A DNA stretch of 50,153 bases, taken from assembly GCA_030840335.1 (NCBI GenBank), contig JAUZFR010000050.1:1-50153 (forward strand). The letters run 5' to 3'. Positions 16,805 through 26,144 of the stretch are shown piece by piece; positions within the stretch are counted from its first letter, which is position 1, and each line of letters begins with the position of its first letter. Position numbers and translations under genes: made by a program. The notes under the pieces are model-generated. The model searched no databases and was not told the DNA's origin. It saw only the letters and a list, made by a program, of their open reading frames with translations. This stretch comes from Actinomycetota bacterium (lineage in GTDB: Bacteria > Actinomycetota > Actinomycetes > Actinomycetales > Microbacteriaceae).

Positions 16805-17986
16805 TCAGGCTCCCGCCGCGGCCGCGAAGATGGCCTGGTGCGTCGCCGCGCTCGCATCCCACCCGAACTCGGCGGCCCTCGCGATTCCCGCGCGCGATCG
16901 TGCCGCTCGGTCGGAGTCGTCGAGAAGGAGTTCGATGATGCGTGCGGCGATCGCCGCGGCATCCGGCTCCGTGTAGGCCGCAACATCCCCGCCGACCTCC
17001 GGGAGCGCGAGAAGTCGTGTCGTCACGACGGCAGTGCCACTGGCCATTGCCTCGAGCACGGGAAGACCGAATCCCTCGCCGACACTCGGATACGCGATGA
17101 CGAGCGCTCCGCCCAGAAACCCCGCGAGCTGGTCGTTCGGCACGAAGCCCAGCCGGGAGATGCGCTCGCGCACGGGCGACCCGTCGACGGCGGCGTCGAT
17201 GGTGGTATCCCAGCCCTTGCCGCCCGCGAGCGCGAGAACCAGGTTCGGATACTTCTGCGAAACAAGTGGATTCGCGGCAATCGTGCCGAACGCCGCGATC
17301 AGTGCGCTGACGTTTTTGCGAGGTTCGAGCGTGCCGAGGAACCCGATCCAGTCGTCGACGCCGACGAGGTCGCGGGCTCGCTGGATCTCGGCACCGCCTG
17401 GTTCATGGAAGGTCGCGGCGTCGACGCCGTGGTAGGCAACGTGCACCCGATCCGGATGTGCCCCTGCCCACCGGACGAGTTCAGACGCCGTCGCATTGCT
17501 CGGCACGATGAGTGCGCGCGCACGACGAAGCGAGAACCGAATCCAGCTGCGGAAGAAGATTCGCTTGCCCCTGCCGTGGAGCTCCGGATGCGAGAAGAAC
17601 GTCGCATCGTGCAGCGTCACCACCACGGGCAGCCGAGTCAGCACCGGCATCGTGTAGTGCGGCGAAAACAGGAGGTCAGCGCCCTCCCGTCGCGCCAGCC
17701 TGGGGAGGCCGAACTGCTCCCAAAGCAGACGAGTCGGTCGGCGCACGATCGCCGCACGAGGAACGACCACTCGAGCACCGGGCACACCAGCGGCCAGCCA
17801 TGCCGCATCCCGGCGCTGGGCGACGATCGTCAGTCGACAGCCCGCGGCGTCGAGCGCGGGCAGCAGGTGCTCGAGATACCTGCCGACGCCGCCGCGATTG
17901 CGGGGGATCGCCGTCGCATCGACAAGAACATGGGGGTGGCGGGTCAAGGAAAATGCTTTCGAGAGGCCGACTTCGGCTGTGGGCAT
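16805..17986 (-). CDS. GT4-family glycosyltransferase, mannosyl/rhamnosyltransferase-like
   Basis: The 393-aa GT-B enzyme has the N-terminal glycine-rich loop NRGGVGRYLEHLLPALDAAG, an acceptor-domain LHDATFF, IGFLGTLEPRKNVSALIAAF and the nucleotide-sugar site EGFGLPVLEAMASGTAVVTT. It is the first gene of a two-gene unit with the GT2 enzyme. It is divergent from gmd, with 38 bp between start codons. A TACTCT hexamer lies 9 nt before its ATG. Family members often use GDP-mannose, which would fit the adjacent GMD genes; the donor remains inferred. Confidence 0.84.
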   Translation of the reverse strand: MPTAEVGLSKAFSLTRHPHVLVDATAIPRNRGGVGRYLEHLLPALDAAGCRLTIVAQRRDAAWLAAGVPGARVVVPRAAIVRRPTRLLWEQFGLPRLARREGADLLFSPHYTMPVLTRLPVVVTLHDATFFSHPELHGRGKRIFFRSWIRFSLRRARALIVPSNATASELVRWAGAHPDRVHVAYHGVDAATFHEPGGAEIQRARDLVGVDDWIGFLGTLEPRKNVSALIAAFGTIAANPLVSQKYPNLVLALAGGKGWDTTIDAAVDGSPVRERISRLGFVPNDQLAGFLGGALVIAYPSVGEGFGLPVLEAMASGTAVVTTRLLALPEVGGDVAAYTEPDAAAIAARIIELLLDDSDRAARSRAGIARAAEFGWDASAATHQAIFAAAAGA

Positions 17987-18012
17987 GACCTAACGAGAGT
18001 ACCCCGTGCCGA

Positions 18013-18018
18013 TAGGCT
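18013..18018 (+). promoter_or_regulatory. -10 box (TAGGCT) for a leaderless gmd start
   Basis: TAGGCT is exactly 6 nt before ATG 18025 and no Shine-Dalgarno sequence is visible. Confidence 0.55.
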
Positions 18019-18024
18019 GACCGC

Positions 18025-19008
18025 ATGACTCGGGCGTTCATCACAGGGGTAACCGGACAGGATGGCTACTACCTCAGCAAACTGCTTCTCGAAAAGGGTT
18101 ATGAGGTATTCGGCCTGGTTCGAGGTCAGAACAACCCGAAGATCGAGTTCCTGCAGACCGAGCTTCCCGAGGTGAAGATTCTCACCGGCGACCTCATGGA
18201 CACCTCGAGTCTCATTCGGGCCCTTAACGCGAGTGAGCCAGACGAGTTCTACAACCTCGGTGCGATTTCCTTCGTCGCCTACTCGTGGGAGAACGCCTCT
18301 CTGACCACCGATGTCACTGCCAAGGGCGTGCTCAATGCGCTCGAGGCCACCCGCATCTACGCGGGCGACGACATCTCGAAGGTGAAGTTCTACCAGGCCT
18401 CAAGCTCCGAGATGTTCGGCAAGGTGCAGCAGGTTCCGCAGACCGAGTCGACGCTCTTGTGGCCGCGGTCGCCGTACGGGGTCGCGAAGGTCTTCGGCCA
18501 CTACATGACGATCAACTACCGCGAGTCTTACGGAATGCACGCGTCGAGCGGGGTTCTCTTCAACCACGAGTCGCCCATGCGCGGCCCGGAATTCGTCACG
18601 AGAAAGATCAGCCTCGCCGTCGCTCGCATCGCCCTCGGAATCCAGGACACCCTGTCGCTCGGCAACCTCGACGCGCAGCGAGACTGGGGATTTGCGGGCG
18701 ACTATGTCGACGCGATGTGGCGCATGCTCCAGCAGCCCGAGGGCGGCGACTATGTCATCTCGACCGGTCAGACCCACTCGGTGCGTGACTACCTCGAAGT
18801 TGCCTTCGAGCACGTCGGAATCGCCGACTGGAAGAAGCACGTCTTCCAGGACCCGGCGTTCCTCCGACCCGCTGAAGTCGACCTGCTGGTCGGCGACGCG
18901 ACCAAAGCGCGATCGACGCTCGGCTGGGCCCCAAAGGTGGAATTCGCCGACCTGGTTCGGATGATGGTCGACGCTGATCTGCAACGCCAGCGAGCCCTGC
19001 TCGGCTGA
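18025..19008 (+). CDS. gmd: GDP-mannose 4,6-dehydratase
   Basis: The 327-aa SDR enzyme converts GDP-D-mannose to GDP-4-keto-6-deoxy-D-mannose. Motifs are the NADP-binding [20 protein letters not shown], the catalytic ASSSEMFG (Ser and Glu), YGVAK (Tyr-X3-Lys) and [18 protein letters not shown]. The C-terminal [20 protein letters not shown] carries the EVD-x-L-x-GD signature of true GMDs. The protein is slightly shorter than the E. coli enzyme. It is followed after 13 bp by a paralogue. No GDP-fucose synthase or GDP-rhamnose reductase was recognised nearby. Confidence 0.92.
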   Translation: MTRAFITGVTGQDGYYLSKLLLEKGYEVFGLVRGQNNPKIEFLQTELPEVKILTGDLMDTSSLIRALNASEPDEFYNLGAISFVAYSWENASLTTDVTAKGVLNALEATRIYAGDDISKVKFYQASSSEMFGKVQQVPQTESTLLWPRSPYGVAKVFGHYMTINYRESYGMHASSGVLFNHESPMRGPEFVTRKISLAVARIALGIQDTLSLGNLDAQRDWGFAGDYVDAMWRMLQQPEGGDYVISTGQTHSVRDYLEVAFEHVGIADWKKHVFQDPAFLRPAEVDLLVGDATKARSTLGWAPKVEFADLVRMMVDADLQRQRALLG

Positions 19009-19021
19009 GCATTCGGCTCCC

Positions 19022-20008
19022 ATGCGCACGGCACTCATTACCGGGATCACCGGGCAGACGGGCAGTTACCTGTGCGATCAGTTGCTTGAGGCGGGCTGGC
19101 GGGTTCACGGCATGGTGCGGGACGCCGACGACCTCGAACCGGAGTTTCGACGGCGATCCCCCGGCGCCGAGCTGCACCACGGTGAACTGGCTGACCCACA
19201 GTCCCTGAAGCGCGTGGTCGCCAGCACCCGGCCGACCGCGATCTTCAATCTCGGCGGCCTCACCTCTGTCGCGCAGTCCTTCGAACAGCCCGAGCTAACC
19301 GCCCGGATCACCGGGGTCGCGGTGGCGGTTCTGCTGGACGCCGCGCTGGCCCTGCATCACGAGACCGGCGAGCGCGTCTCGTTCGTCCAGGCTTCGAGCG
19401 CCGAGATGTTTGGCGCTGCGACTGAGATTCCGCAGAACGAGTCGACGCCCATTCGACCCGTCAGCCCGTACGGCGCCGCCAAGGCGTACGCGCACCACCT
19501 CGTCGGGGTCTATCGCGGCCTCGGACTCGCCGCGACAAGCTGCATCCTGTACAACCACGAATCGCCCCGGCGTCCGCCACAGTTCGTCACTCGAAAGATC
19601 ACGGCGGGAGTCGCACGCATTGCCGCAGGACTGGGCGACTCGCTGACGCTCGGCAATCTCGACGCGGCTCGCGACTGGGGCTGGGCGCCCGACTATGCCC
19701 GCGCGCTCACGCTGGCCGCCGAGGGTGATCCGGGCGACTACGTGATCGCGACCGGCGAGGCACACACCGTCAGGGACTTCGTCGACGCCGCCTTTGCCGC
19801 GGCCGGGATCTCCGACTGGAGCCACCTGGTTCGGCAGGATCCGGCTTTCCTTCGACCGCAGGATGCGCCGACACTTGTCGGCGACGCGACGCTCGCCCGG
19901 CGCGTGCTCGGCTGGTCGCCAAGCGTCGAATTCGGGGAGATCGTCGCGCGAATGGTCGCGGCCGACACGGCGATTCTGTCCGCGAATCCCCCAACTCACC
20001 TAGACTGA
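19022..20008 (+). CDS. Second GDP-mannose 4,6-dehydratase-like protein
   Basis: The 328-aa SDR protein is collinear with gmd throughout. It has [41 protein letters not shown] and [20 protein letters not shown]. Differences from its neighbour include QTG for QDG in the glycine-rich loop, SAE for SSE next to the catalytic Glu, and DAPTLVGD where gmd has EVDLLVGD. The catalytic Ser, Glu, Tyr and Lys appear retained. It may be a second dehydratase, a 4-reductase recruited from a GMD (as in bifunctional GMD/RMD enzymes), or one half of a heteromer. The sequence does not decide. Confidence 0.8.
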   Translation: MRTALITGITGQTGSYLCDQLLEAGWRVHGMVRDADDLEPEFRRRSPGAELHHGELADPQSLKRVVASTRPTAIFNLGGLTSVAQSFEQPELTARITGVAVAVLLDAALALHHETGERVSFVQASSAEMFGAATEIPQNESTPIRPVSPYGAAKAYAHHLVGVYRGLGLAATSCILYNHESPRRPPQFVTRKITAGVARIAAGLGDSLTLGNLDAARDWGWAPDYARALTLAAEGDPGDYVIATGEAHTVRDFVDAAFAAAGISDWSHLVRQDPAFLRPQDAPTLVGDATLARRVLGWSPSVEFGEIVARMVAADTAILSANPPTHLD

Positions 20009-20077
20009 GCCCCACAATTGGCTCTGTGCCTTACCGCCTCTCCCGAACAGAGCGCCACTAGACCGATTGATTGAGCC

Positions 20078-21856
20078 ATGTTGAAAATGCCAGCCGTACC
20101 TCGTTCGCGCACCCGCTGGGTCGCAGCGCTCCTGGTTGGAGTGCTCGTCGGGGGCATCCTTACCCTTGTTGCTCCACCGGCCGTGCAGCCTGCGGCGGCC
20201 GCGGACCTCACCGCGTTCGATCCGGGGCTCATCATTACCGACGACATCTTCTTCAACGGTCGCGGGATGAGCGCGTCACAGATCCAGTCCTTCATCCGCG
20301 GCAAAGACCCGACGTGCAAGTCGTTCACCGATGGTGGCACGCACTACACCTGCCTCGCCGACTACGCGATGAAGACCACGACGCAAAAGGCCGACGTGAA
20401 CTGCGGAGGGTACACGGGCCACACCAGCGAGACCGCGGCCACGATCATCGCCCGCGTGGCCGTGGCGTGCGGCATCAACCCAGAAGTCCTCCTCGTTGTC
20501 ATGCAGAAGGAACAGGGCCTCATCACCGGGGGCGCCCGCAACAGCCTGATCTATCGCAAGGCGATGGGATATGGCTGCCCCGACTCCAGCGTGTGCGACA
20601 CCAAGTACTACGGGTTCTTCAACCAGGTGTACCGATCGGCGTGGCAATTCGAGCAATACCGTCACTTCCCGCAGAACCACACGATCCAGGCCGGTCGCAC
20701 AATCGCGATCCAGTACAACCCGAAGTCGTCCTGCGGAACCAAGAACGTCTACATCCGCAACCAGGCCACCGCGGGCCTCTATATCTATACCCCGTACGTT
20801 CCCAATTCGGCCGCGCTGAAAGCCGGATACGGGCTCGGTGACAGCTGTTCGTCGTACGGCAACCGCAATTTCTTCAACTACTTCACCGACTACTTCGGTA
20901 ATCCCGCCAACCGGCTCAAGAACCCGGGCATCGAGATCGGACGCGGCACGCCGTACTGGACCGCGGGCACGACCGGCGGGGTGAGTTTCTCCGCCTACAA
21001 CTCGGGAACGTACGCGCACAGCGGCTCTCGGTACATGCGCATCTCGACGACGAAACCGGGCGCTCGGGTCAAGCAGACGGTGTTGTACAAGAGCACGGTC
21101 AACGGCATCTACTCCGGTGGAATCTGGCTGCGGGCGTCCACAACCGGCGCGGTGGTCAACGGCTCCGTCAACCTCTGGGCGGATGGCGGAGGCTCGACCG
21201 AGAAAGTGAGCCAACCGTTTGCCGTCACCTCCAGCTGGGTGTTCGTGTCCACCGATCTCACCGTGCTGAAGCCCGGTCACACCGACCTTCGACTGTTCGT
21301 GGAGGTCGACTCGCCCAAGCAGTACCTGCGCATGGACGACGGAACCCTGTACTACTCGGGCACTTATATCCCGCCGCAGGTTCCCATGGTGAACAACGGG
21401 CTCGTGAACCCCGGATTCGAATCGACGCCCGGAACAACGGGCTGGGTGCCGGGCACCGACTCGACACCGGCCTACGACGTCAACCGCTCGACTACTTATG
21501 CCCACACGGGCAGCGGCTATCTGCGATTCAATACCGCGACCGCCGGCGCGCGAATCAAACAGACGGTCGTTCACACGACCGCGGCGGGCGAGTCCTACGA
21601 CGGTAACCTGTGGCTGCGGTCATCCGCCGACACCTCGATCACCGGCCAGCTCCTCGTGTATGCCGCTGGCGGCAGTGCCGCAATTGAATCCGTTTCGGTG
21701 CCGTTCAGCGTGGGTCCGACGTGGACCGACGTCAAGGCAACACTGCCGCTCTCTGTTGCCGGACACACGGAGCTGCGATTCGTGCTGCAGGTCGATACAA
21801 CGGGCCAGTACCTGCGCGCCGACGACGCTGTGTTGCGCCTCACCCCGGCTCCGTGA
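20078..21856 (+). CDS. Secreted protein with a KEQGL-type lysozyme-like domain and two carbohydrate-binding-like modules
   Basis: The 592-aa protein has a signal peptide (WVAALLVGVLVGGILTLVA, then a VQPAAAA cleavage region). Residues about 45-285 include GINPEVLLVVMQKEQGLITG, a motif in actinobacterial cell-surface proteins whose fold resembles transglycosylases, and several cysteines. Two tandem beta-rich modules follow (about 285-425 and 435-590). They share GSRYMRIST/GSGYLRFNT, GARVKQTV/GARIKQTV, IWLRAS/LWLRSS and QYLRMDD/QYLRADD, as expected for CBM4/9-like jelly rolls. It probably acts on or binds the wall or the surface glycan. ATG 20087 is an alternative start; no good ribosome binding site is visible. 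Confidence 0.75.
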   Translation: MLKMPAVPRSRTRWVAALLVGVLVGGILTLVAPPAVQPAAAADLTAFDPGLIITDDIFFNGRGMSASQIQSFIRGKDPTCKSFTDGGTHYTCLADYAMKTTTQKADVNCGGYTGHTSETAATIIARVAVACGINPEVLLVVMQKEQGLITGGARNSLIYRKAMGYGCPDSSVCDTKYYGFFNQVYRSAWQFEQYRHFPQNHTIQAGRTIAIQYNPKSSCGTKNVYIRNQATAGLYIYTPYVPNSAALKAGYGLGDSCSSYGNRNFFNYFTDYFGNPANRLKNPGIEIGRGTPYWTAGTTGGVSFSAYNSGTYAHSGSRYMRISTTKPGARVKQTVLYKSTVNGIYSGGIWLRASTTGAVVNGSVNLWADGGGSTEKVSQPFAVTSSWVFVSTDLTVLKPGHTDLRLFVEVDSPKQYLRMDDGTLYYSGTYIPPQVPMVNNGLVNPGFESTPGTTGWVPGTDSTPAYDVNRSTTYAHTGSGYLRFNTATAGARIKQTVVHTTAAGESYDGNLWLRSSADTSITGQLLVYAAGGSAAIESVSVPFSVGPTWTDVKATLPLSVAGHTELRFVLQVDTTGQYLRADDAVLRLTPAP

Positions 21857-21906
21857 TGCACCTCCCGCGTCCCTTCGGTGGTGGCAAACGCGCATTGGGC
21901 TACGGC

Positions 21907-21912
21907 TATATT
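21907..21912 (+). promoter_or_regulatory. -10 box (TATATT) for a leaderless start at 21919
   Basis: TATATT is followed by 6 nt and then ATG 21919. It is the most A/T-rich -10 box in the window and close to the TATAAT consensus. Confidence 0.55.
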
Positions 21913-21918
21913 TAACCA

Positions 21919-23703
21919 ATGCCATCCCCCAAACGCCCCAGGTTAGCCGCGCTCAGAAGCGGCGGTGGCAAGAAGTGGATCCTCATTGGGCTGACCGTGA
22001 TCGCGGTTATTCTCTACGCATACTCGGCCTGGATCTCACGCTATAACCTCAGCAATATCGACGGTGTTTCCTACATGTCGATCGCTCGCCAGTACGCAGA
22101 GGGCCTTACCTCGTACGCCCTGAACGCGTACTGGTCACCGTGGGTCAGCTGGCTCATGGCCCCGCTCATCGCCTGGGGTTTAACTCCCGTAGCGGCGTTC
22201 ATGTGGGTCAACTTCCTGGCGAGTTCGCTCGCCACGGTTCTCGGCACGTTCTACATCTGGCGCCGCACCGATCGACGGTTCATCCCCGCGCTGATCACGT
22301 TCATCTCGATCTTCTCGCTGTTCATCGCGCAGCTTCCCACCATCACCCCTGACGGCTGGGTGGTCACCTGGACCATCCTGTTCGGCATGCTGCTGACCTG
22401 GCTCGACGACCGACTTCGACCCGGCAGCATCCGTGACCGCATTCTCGGCGGCGTACTCATCGGCGCCACCGGCGTGCTCGGCTACCTGATCAAGCAGTAC
22501 CTGATCCCCGTGTTCTTCGTCACCCTCATCATCTGGCTGATCGTGCGGATGGTTTCGGATCGCAAGGAGGCGAAGCAACTCCCGCTGCGCGAGAAACTGA
22601 AGCGCTGGGGCATCCTCCCCGGGGTGGCGCTCGTGACGATCATCCTTGTTGCCGGACCGTGGGTGGCCGCGCTCAGCATCAAGTACGGCCAGCCCACTAT
22701 CGGCACCTCATTCGCCGTCAACATCGGGCAGAAGTTCAACCCGGATGGAACTTCCATCGTCGGAGGCCCGCTGGATCTGCCCGCGCCGCCCAACAAGCAC
22801 GCGGTCGCCTACGGCGAAGACCGGGGAGTCGCTGCCGCCGAGAATGGCGGCACGTTCCAGTCGAACTCGACCCTGTTCCAGCGAGCGAAGTACTACTTCG
22901 ACCAACGCGTCTCGGCATTCCCGTATTACCTGATCAAGGTGCAGTCGCTCACGGTCTTCGGATTCCTGATTGTCGTGTCGTTCTTTATCGCGCTCGCCTT
23001 TGGTTGGATCCATCGCAAGAACCATCGTGACGCCGTGACGATCGGCATCCTCTGGATGGTGTATTTCGCCGGCTATGCCGCGATCACGTCGGTCATCAGC
23101 GGTGGCGGCAATGCCCGCTATTACTGGCCGCTCCTGCCGCTCGGCACGATGCTGTTCTCGCTTCTGCTTCCTAACTTCTGGCACTCGGTCGCCGGGAAAT
23201 TCGGCGGATGGCGCAAGGCGCTCGCGATCGTGCTGATCGCCCTTGTCCCGCTCACCGCAATCGCCGAGAACGCGCTCGGTCGGCCGTTCCCGTTCAGCAA
23301 CATCCGTTCATCCTCGGGCATCGGGTATTTCACCATTCCGCCGATCGCGCCGGCGCCCTATGACCTGTCGAACCAGATCAGGGCGGATGGCGTGATCCCG
23401 AAGGACGCCCGCATTGTCGGTACCAACTACCGCATGACGGTGCGCGTCGGGTACTACCTCGGCGACCAGGTGTACGGCACGTCCGGGCACGATTACGACA
23501 TCTCGAATCCGGCGTTCCAGTCGGTGCTGTCGAAGAACGGCATCAACTACTTCATCACCTACACCCCGGTCGGCTCGAAGAGCCAGAACGCCGGCGATTA
23601 CGCCACGATCGTGAAGGAATATCGACAAGACATCGCCTGTTCCGACACGAAGAGTCCTGCCGTCGTGCCGTGCAAGATCCGCATCTGGCACATCAGCGGC
23701 TAG
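21919..23703 (+). CDS. GT-C-like polytopic membrane glycosyltransferase (ArnT/PMT-like), candidate
   Basis: The 594-aa protein has a basic cytoplasmic N-terminus and a first helix (ILIGLTVIAVILYAYSAWI). An acidic loop SNIDGVSYMSIARQYAEG follows, placed where GT-C enzymes keep the catalytic Asp. About ten further helices lead to a soluble C-terminal domain of about 130 residues. Such proteins transfer sugars from polyprenyl phosphates outside the membrane. Ppm and the DPM-like GT2 in this window could supply donors. It is preceded by the secreted two-module protein. The exact substrate is unknown. Confidence 0.75.
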   Translation: MPSPKRPRLAALRSGGGKKWILIGLTVIAVILYAYSAWISRYNLSNIDGVSYMSIARQYAEGLTSYALNAYWSPWVSWLMAPLIAWGLTPVAAFMWVNFLASSLATVLGTFYIWRRTDRRFIPALITFISIFSLFIAQLPTITPDGWVVTWTILFGMLLTWLDDRLRPGSIRDRILGGVLIGATGVLGYLIKQYLIPVFFVTLIIWLIVRMVSDRKEAKQLPLREKLKRWGILPGVALVTIILVAGPWVAALSIKYGQPTIGTSFAVNIGQKFNPDGTSIVGGPLDLPAPPNKHAVAYGEDRGVAAAENGGTFQSNSTLFQRAKYYFDQRVSAFPYYLIKVQSLTVFGFLIVVSFFIALAFGWIHRKNHRDAVTIGILWMVYFAGYAAITSVISGGGNARYYWPLLPLGTMLFSLLLPNFWHSVAGKFGGWRKALAIVLIALVPLTAIAENALGRPFPFSNIRSSSGIGYFTIPPIAPAPYDLSNQIRADGVIPKDARIVGTNYRMTVRVGYYLGDQVYGTSGHDYDISNPAFQSVLSKNGINYFITYTPVGSKSQNAGDYATIVKEYRQDIACSDTKSPAVVPCKIRIWHISG

Positions 23704-23756
23704 GTGTGCTGCTCGCCGGCCACCCGCAATTTCCCCAGTAATTCCGCTGAGACACA

Positions 23757-23768
23757 GGTCGGCCGACC
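23757..23768. other. 12-bp perfect palindrome GGTCGGCCGACC between convergent genes
   Basis: It lies in the 93-bp gap between the converging GT-C-like and flippase-like genes. It has no loop or U-run, so a terminator is not supported. Confidence 0.3.
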
Positions 23769-23796
23769 GCCACCTACGCCGTGACCTGGTACCGAG

Positions 23797-24780
23797 CTAG
23801 GCGGGGGTTTCGACCTCGTCGGCATCCTTCAGCGGATCCGGCCGCTTGAGGATCAGCATCGTTGCGCCGGTGACCGCAAAGAACAGCGCGTCGACCGCGA
23901 TGCTCCAGACGCGCGTCACAACAACGACGAGTGCCGCGATCTCACCCGGCATTACCACCGAGAGAAGCACGCCAAGGATGATCTCGCGCACGCCGAGGCC
24001 ACCCGGTGAGAAGATCGCGAGCATGCTCGCCGCGGAGGCAAGGCTCGTGACTCCCACGACGAACAGGATGTCGCCCGGCTTGATTCCCGGATAGATCGAC
24101 GCCGAGATGAAGTAGTAGGAGACGCCCGCAATGATCGCGCCACCGACGTAGAGTCCGGCGCTCGCGAGCATTGTTGCCGCGCTCGGGAACAGTTCCTTGT
24201 CGAGTGGCGGACGACGGATGACTCGCAGCGCGACGTTCACGATCCGCTCGAACACGGGTGGGATCAGCGCGATGACGCAGAGAACGAACGCGACGATGAT
24301 CCCGACGCGGTACCCAATCGGCAGGGCGTTCGTGCGGGGGTCGACGAGTACGAGCAGGAGGCCGATAGCGAGAGTTGCCGCGATCTGCAGTGCGCCCTCG
24401 AGGAGCCCGCTGACGCCGAGTCGAGCGCGGGAGATGCCGAGCTTTGACGCGAAGTACACCTTGCCGACGATCCACGTCGCAGCGCCCGGGATGTAGCGGC
24501 CCAGCCACGACTTCGCGTAGACGTAGGAGAGTTGCACGTATTTTCCGCGCAGCGAACCCGCGCCGAGCCTGCGCAGAAGGAAGAACCAGATGCCGACTCC
24601 CCAGTAGCGGAAGCCGAGGCTCAATACCGTCGCGATCAGCAGGAAGCCGACGTTGAAATGGGCCTTGCCGAGCTGGTTCCAGTCGATGCCGCGGATATAC
24701 AGCACGAGAAAGACGGCGAGCAGCACGTAGAAAGCGATCGGAATCGCGCGGGCGAGGATCTTCTTCGTGCGGGGAGTCAT
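23797..24780 (-). CDS. Lysylphosphatidylglycerol synthase TM-region / UPF0104 family membrane protein (flippase-like)
   Basis: The 327-aa protein has about eight hydrophobic helices. It shows the family features RYWGVGIWFFLLRRLGAGSL, YAKSWLGRYIPGAATWIVGK and FSPGGLGVREIILGVLLSV, the last being the hallmark glycine-rich segment of LPG_synthase_TM proteins. Relatives lacking the aminoacyl-transferase domain are often proposed to move lipid-linked molecules across the membrane. The start overlaps the pyruvyl-transferase stop by ATGA, so the two genes are coupled. Lipid or glycan translocation is an inference. Confidence 0.85.
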   Translation of the reverse strand: MTPRTKKILARAIPIAFYVLLAVFLVLYIRGIDWNQLGKAHFNVGFLLIATVLSLGFRYWGVGIWFFLLRRLGAGSLRGKYVQLSYVYAKSWLGRYIPGAATWIVGKVYFASKLGISRARLGVSGLLEGALQIAATLAIGLLLVLVDPRTNALPIGYRVGIIVAFVLCVIALIPPVFERIVNVALRVIRRPPLDKELFPSAATMLASAGLYVGGAIIAGVSYYFISASIYPGIKPGDILFVVGVTSLASAASMLAIFSPGGLGVREIILGVLLSVVMPGEIAALVVVVTRVWSIAVDALFFAVTGATMLILKRPDPLKDADEVETPA

Positions 24781-26048
24781 GCGATCTTCGCCGCCGCGAG
24801 TCCCTCGGCGAAACCGACTTCGAGGTCGTGAGACATGGTCGCGAGCGCCGCACTTAACTCGCGCCTGACGTCATCCGATTCGGCGACGAGTCGGTCCAGC
24901 GACGCCACGAGGGAGTCGACAGCCCCGTCATCGAGAATCGAACCGATCGGGGCACTGTAGCGCTGCATCCCGATCTGCTCGAAATACAGGCGCCCCTTGT
25001 CGACGTAGTAGAGCACGTACGACGGCACGTTTGCCATGGTGGCGAGGATGGCGGAGTGCAGTCGCGAGGCCACGAAGAAACGCAGCTGGCCCATCACGCC
25101 CGCGTAGTCGTTGGATGAGAACGTGTCGGAAGCGAGGATGCGCGTGCGGTCCCCGTGCTTCATCAGGGCGATCACGCTTTCGGCGAATTCCGCGTCACCC
25201 TCCGAGGCATCCATGTGCATCGGGAAGAACACGATGCCGGCATCGTGACGGTCGATCAGCCGATCCGCCAGCTCGGCGACGCGGGCACGATACACGACGA
25301 GTTCCGGTGAATCCGCTCCCTCGGCCTGGTCGTATCCCTTGCGGTACTTGGCAGGAAGGAATCCGGCCTGCTTGTAGTGAAACCAGCGCCGAAGCCCGAA
25401 GCCAATGGCATTCCTGAGGAACGCGGCGTCGATGTCGGATGTGTCGACCAGTCGACGCTCGAGGCCCGAGTCGAATTCGGACGGCGTGCCCATGACCGCC
25501 GGGTCGAACGACGCGACGATGGGACGCTTCGCACCCCACGACAACAGCTTCGTCTTCGACTCATCGTCACGTGTGATGAAAGCGCGCGTGCGATTGACCG
25601 TGCGACGGATCAGCCGTTTGCTGCTCGCGGCGCTCGTTGGACCTATGCCCTGGAATGCGCCGACGATGTTGCGGTTCACGACGCTGAGGGCGGTGATCTT
25701 CACGAACCAGTAGACGAGGCCCAGCCGGTTCGTGTAATCCTTCATGATCTCGCCGCCACCCCACAGCACCACGTCCGAGCGTCGAGCGAGACGAAGCAGC
25801 GCAAACCACTGCGAGAGATTGGTGCTGTACGGCGATTGTGGCAGAAACTCGATGCCGAACCACTCGCGATCGCGTTCGGGGAACTGCGAAAGCGACCAGA
25901 TTTCCGCGTCGGGCCAGCGACGACGAACCAGCTCGATCAGGCCAACTAGAATGGCTCGGTCGCCGCGATTCTTTGGTGAGTCGCTGTTGTGAATCAGTAT
26001 CCGCAAATGCCCGCGTATCCTGTCTTGGTTGATTCGTTCGCGAAACAA
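24777..26048 (-). CDS. Polysaccharide pyruvyl transferase family protein
   Basis: The 423-aa protein has ILIHNSDSPKNRGDRAILVG at the N-terminus and VVLWGGGEIMKDYTN at about residues 90-105. Near residue 340 it has RLHSAILATMANVPSYVLYY, the order seen in CsaB/WcaK-type pyruvyl transferases, which put ketal pyruvate on wall or capsule sugars using phosphoenolpyruvate. TTG 26048 is the longest start. TTG 26006, just before RILIHNSD and preceded by AGGA, is equally possible. It is divergent from the GT4 gene at 26145. Confidence 0.83.
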   Translation of the reverse strand: MFRERINQDRIRGHLRILIHNSDSPKNRGDRAILVGLIELVRRRWPDAEIWSLSQFPERDREWFGIEFLPQSPYSTNLSQWFALLRLARRSDVVLWGGGEIMKDYTNRLGLVYWFVKITALSVVNRNIVGAFQGIGPTSAASSKRLIRRTVNRTRAFITRDDESKTKLLSWGAKRPIVASFDPAVMGTPSEFDSGLERRLVDTSDIDAAFLRNAIGFGLRRWFHYKQAGFLPAKYRKGYDQAEGADSPELVVYRARVAELADRLIDRHDAGIVFFPMHMDASEGDAEFAESVIALMKHGDRTRILASDTFSSNDYAGVMGQLRFFVASRLHSAILATMANVPSYVLYYVDKGRLYFEQIGMQRYSAPIGSILDDGAVDSLVASLDRLVAESDDVRRELSAALATMSHDLEVGFAEGLAAAKIA

Positions 26049-26144
26049 GTCGGGAACCTAAGGCTTTCGTCCCCGCGACGATAACGGCCGAACTGAGGGA
26101 CCCGTCCAGCATATCTTGCCGAATTATCGAACTCCGGAGGTCAC

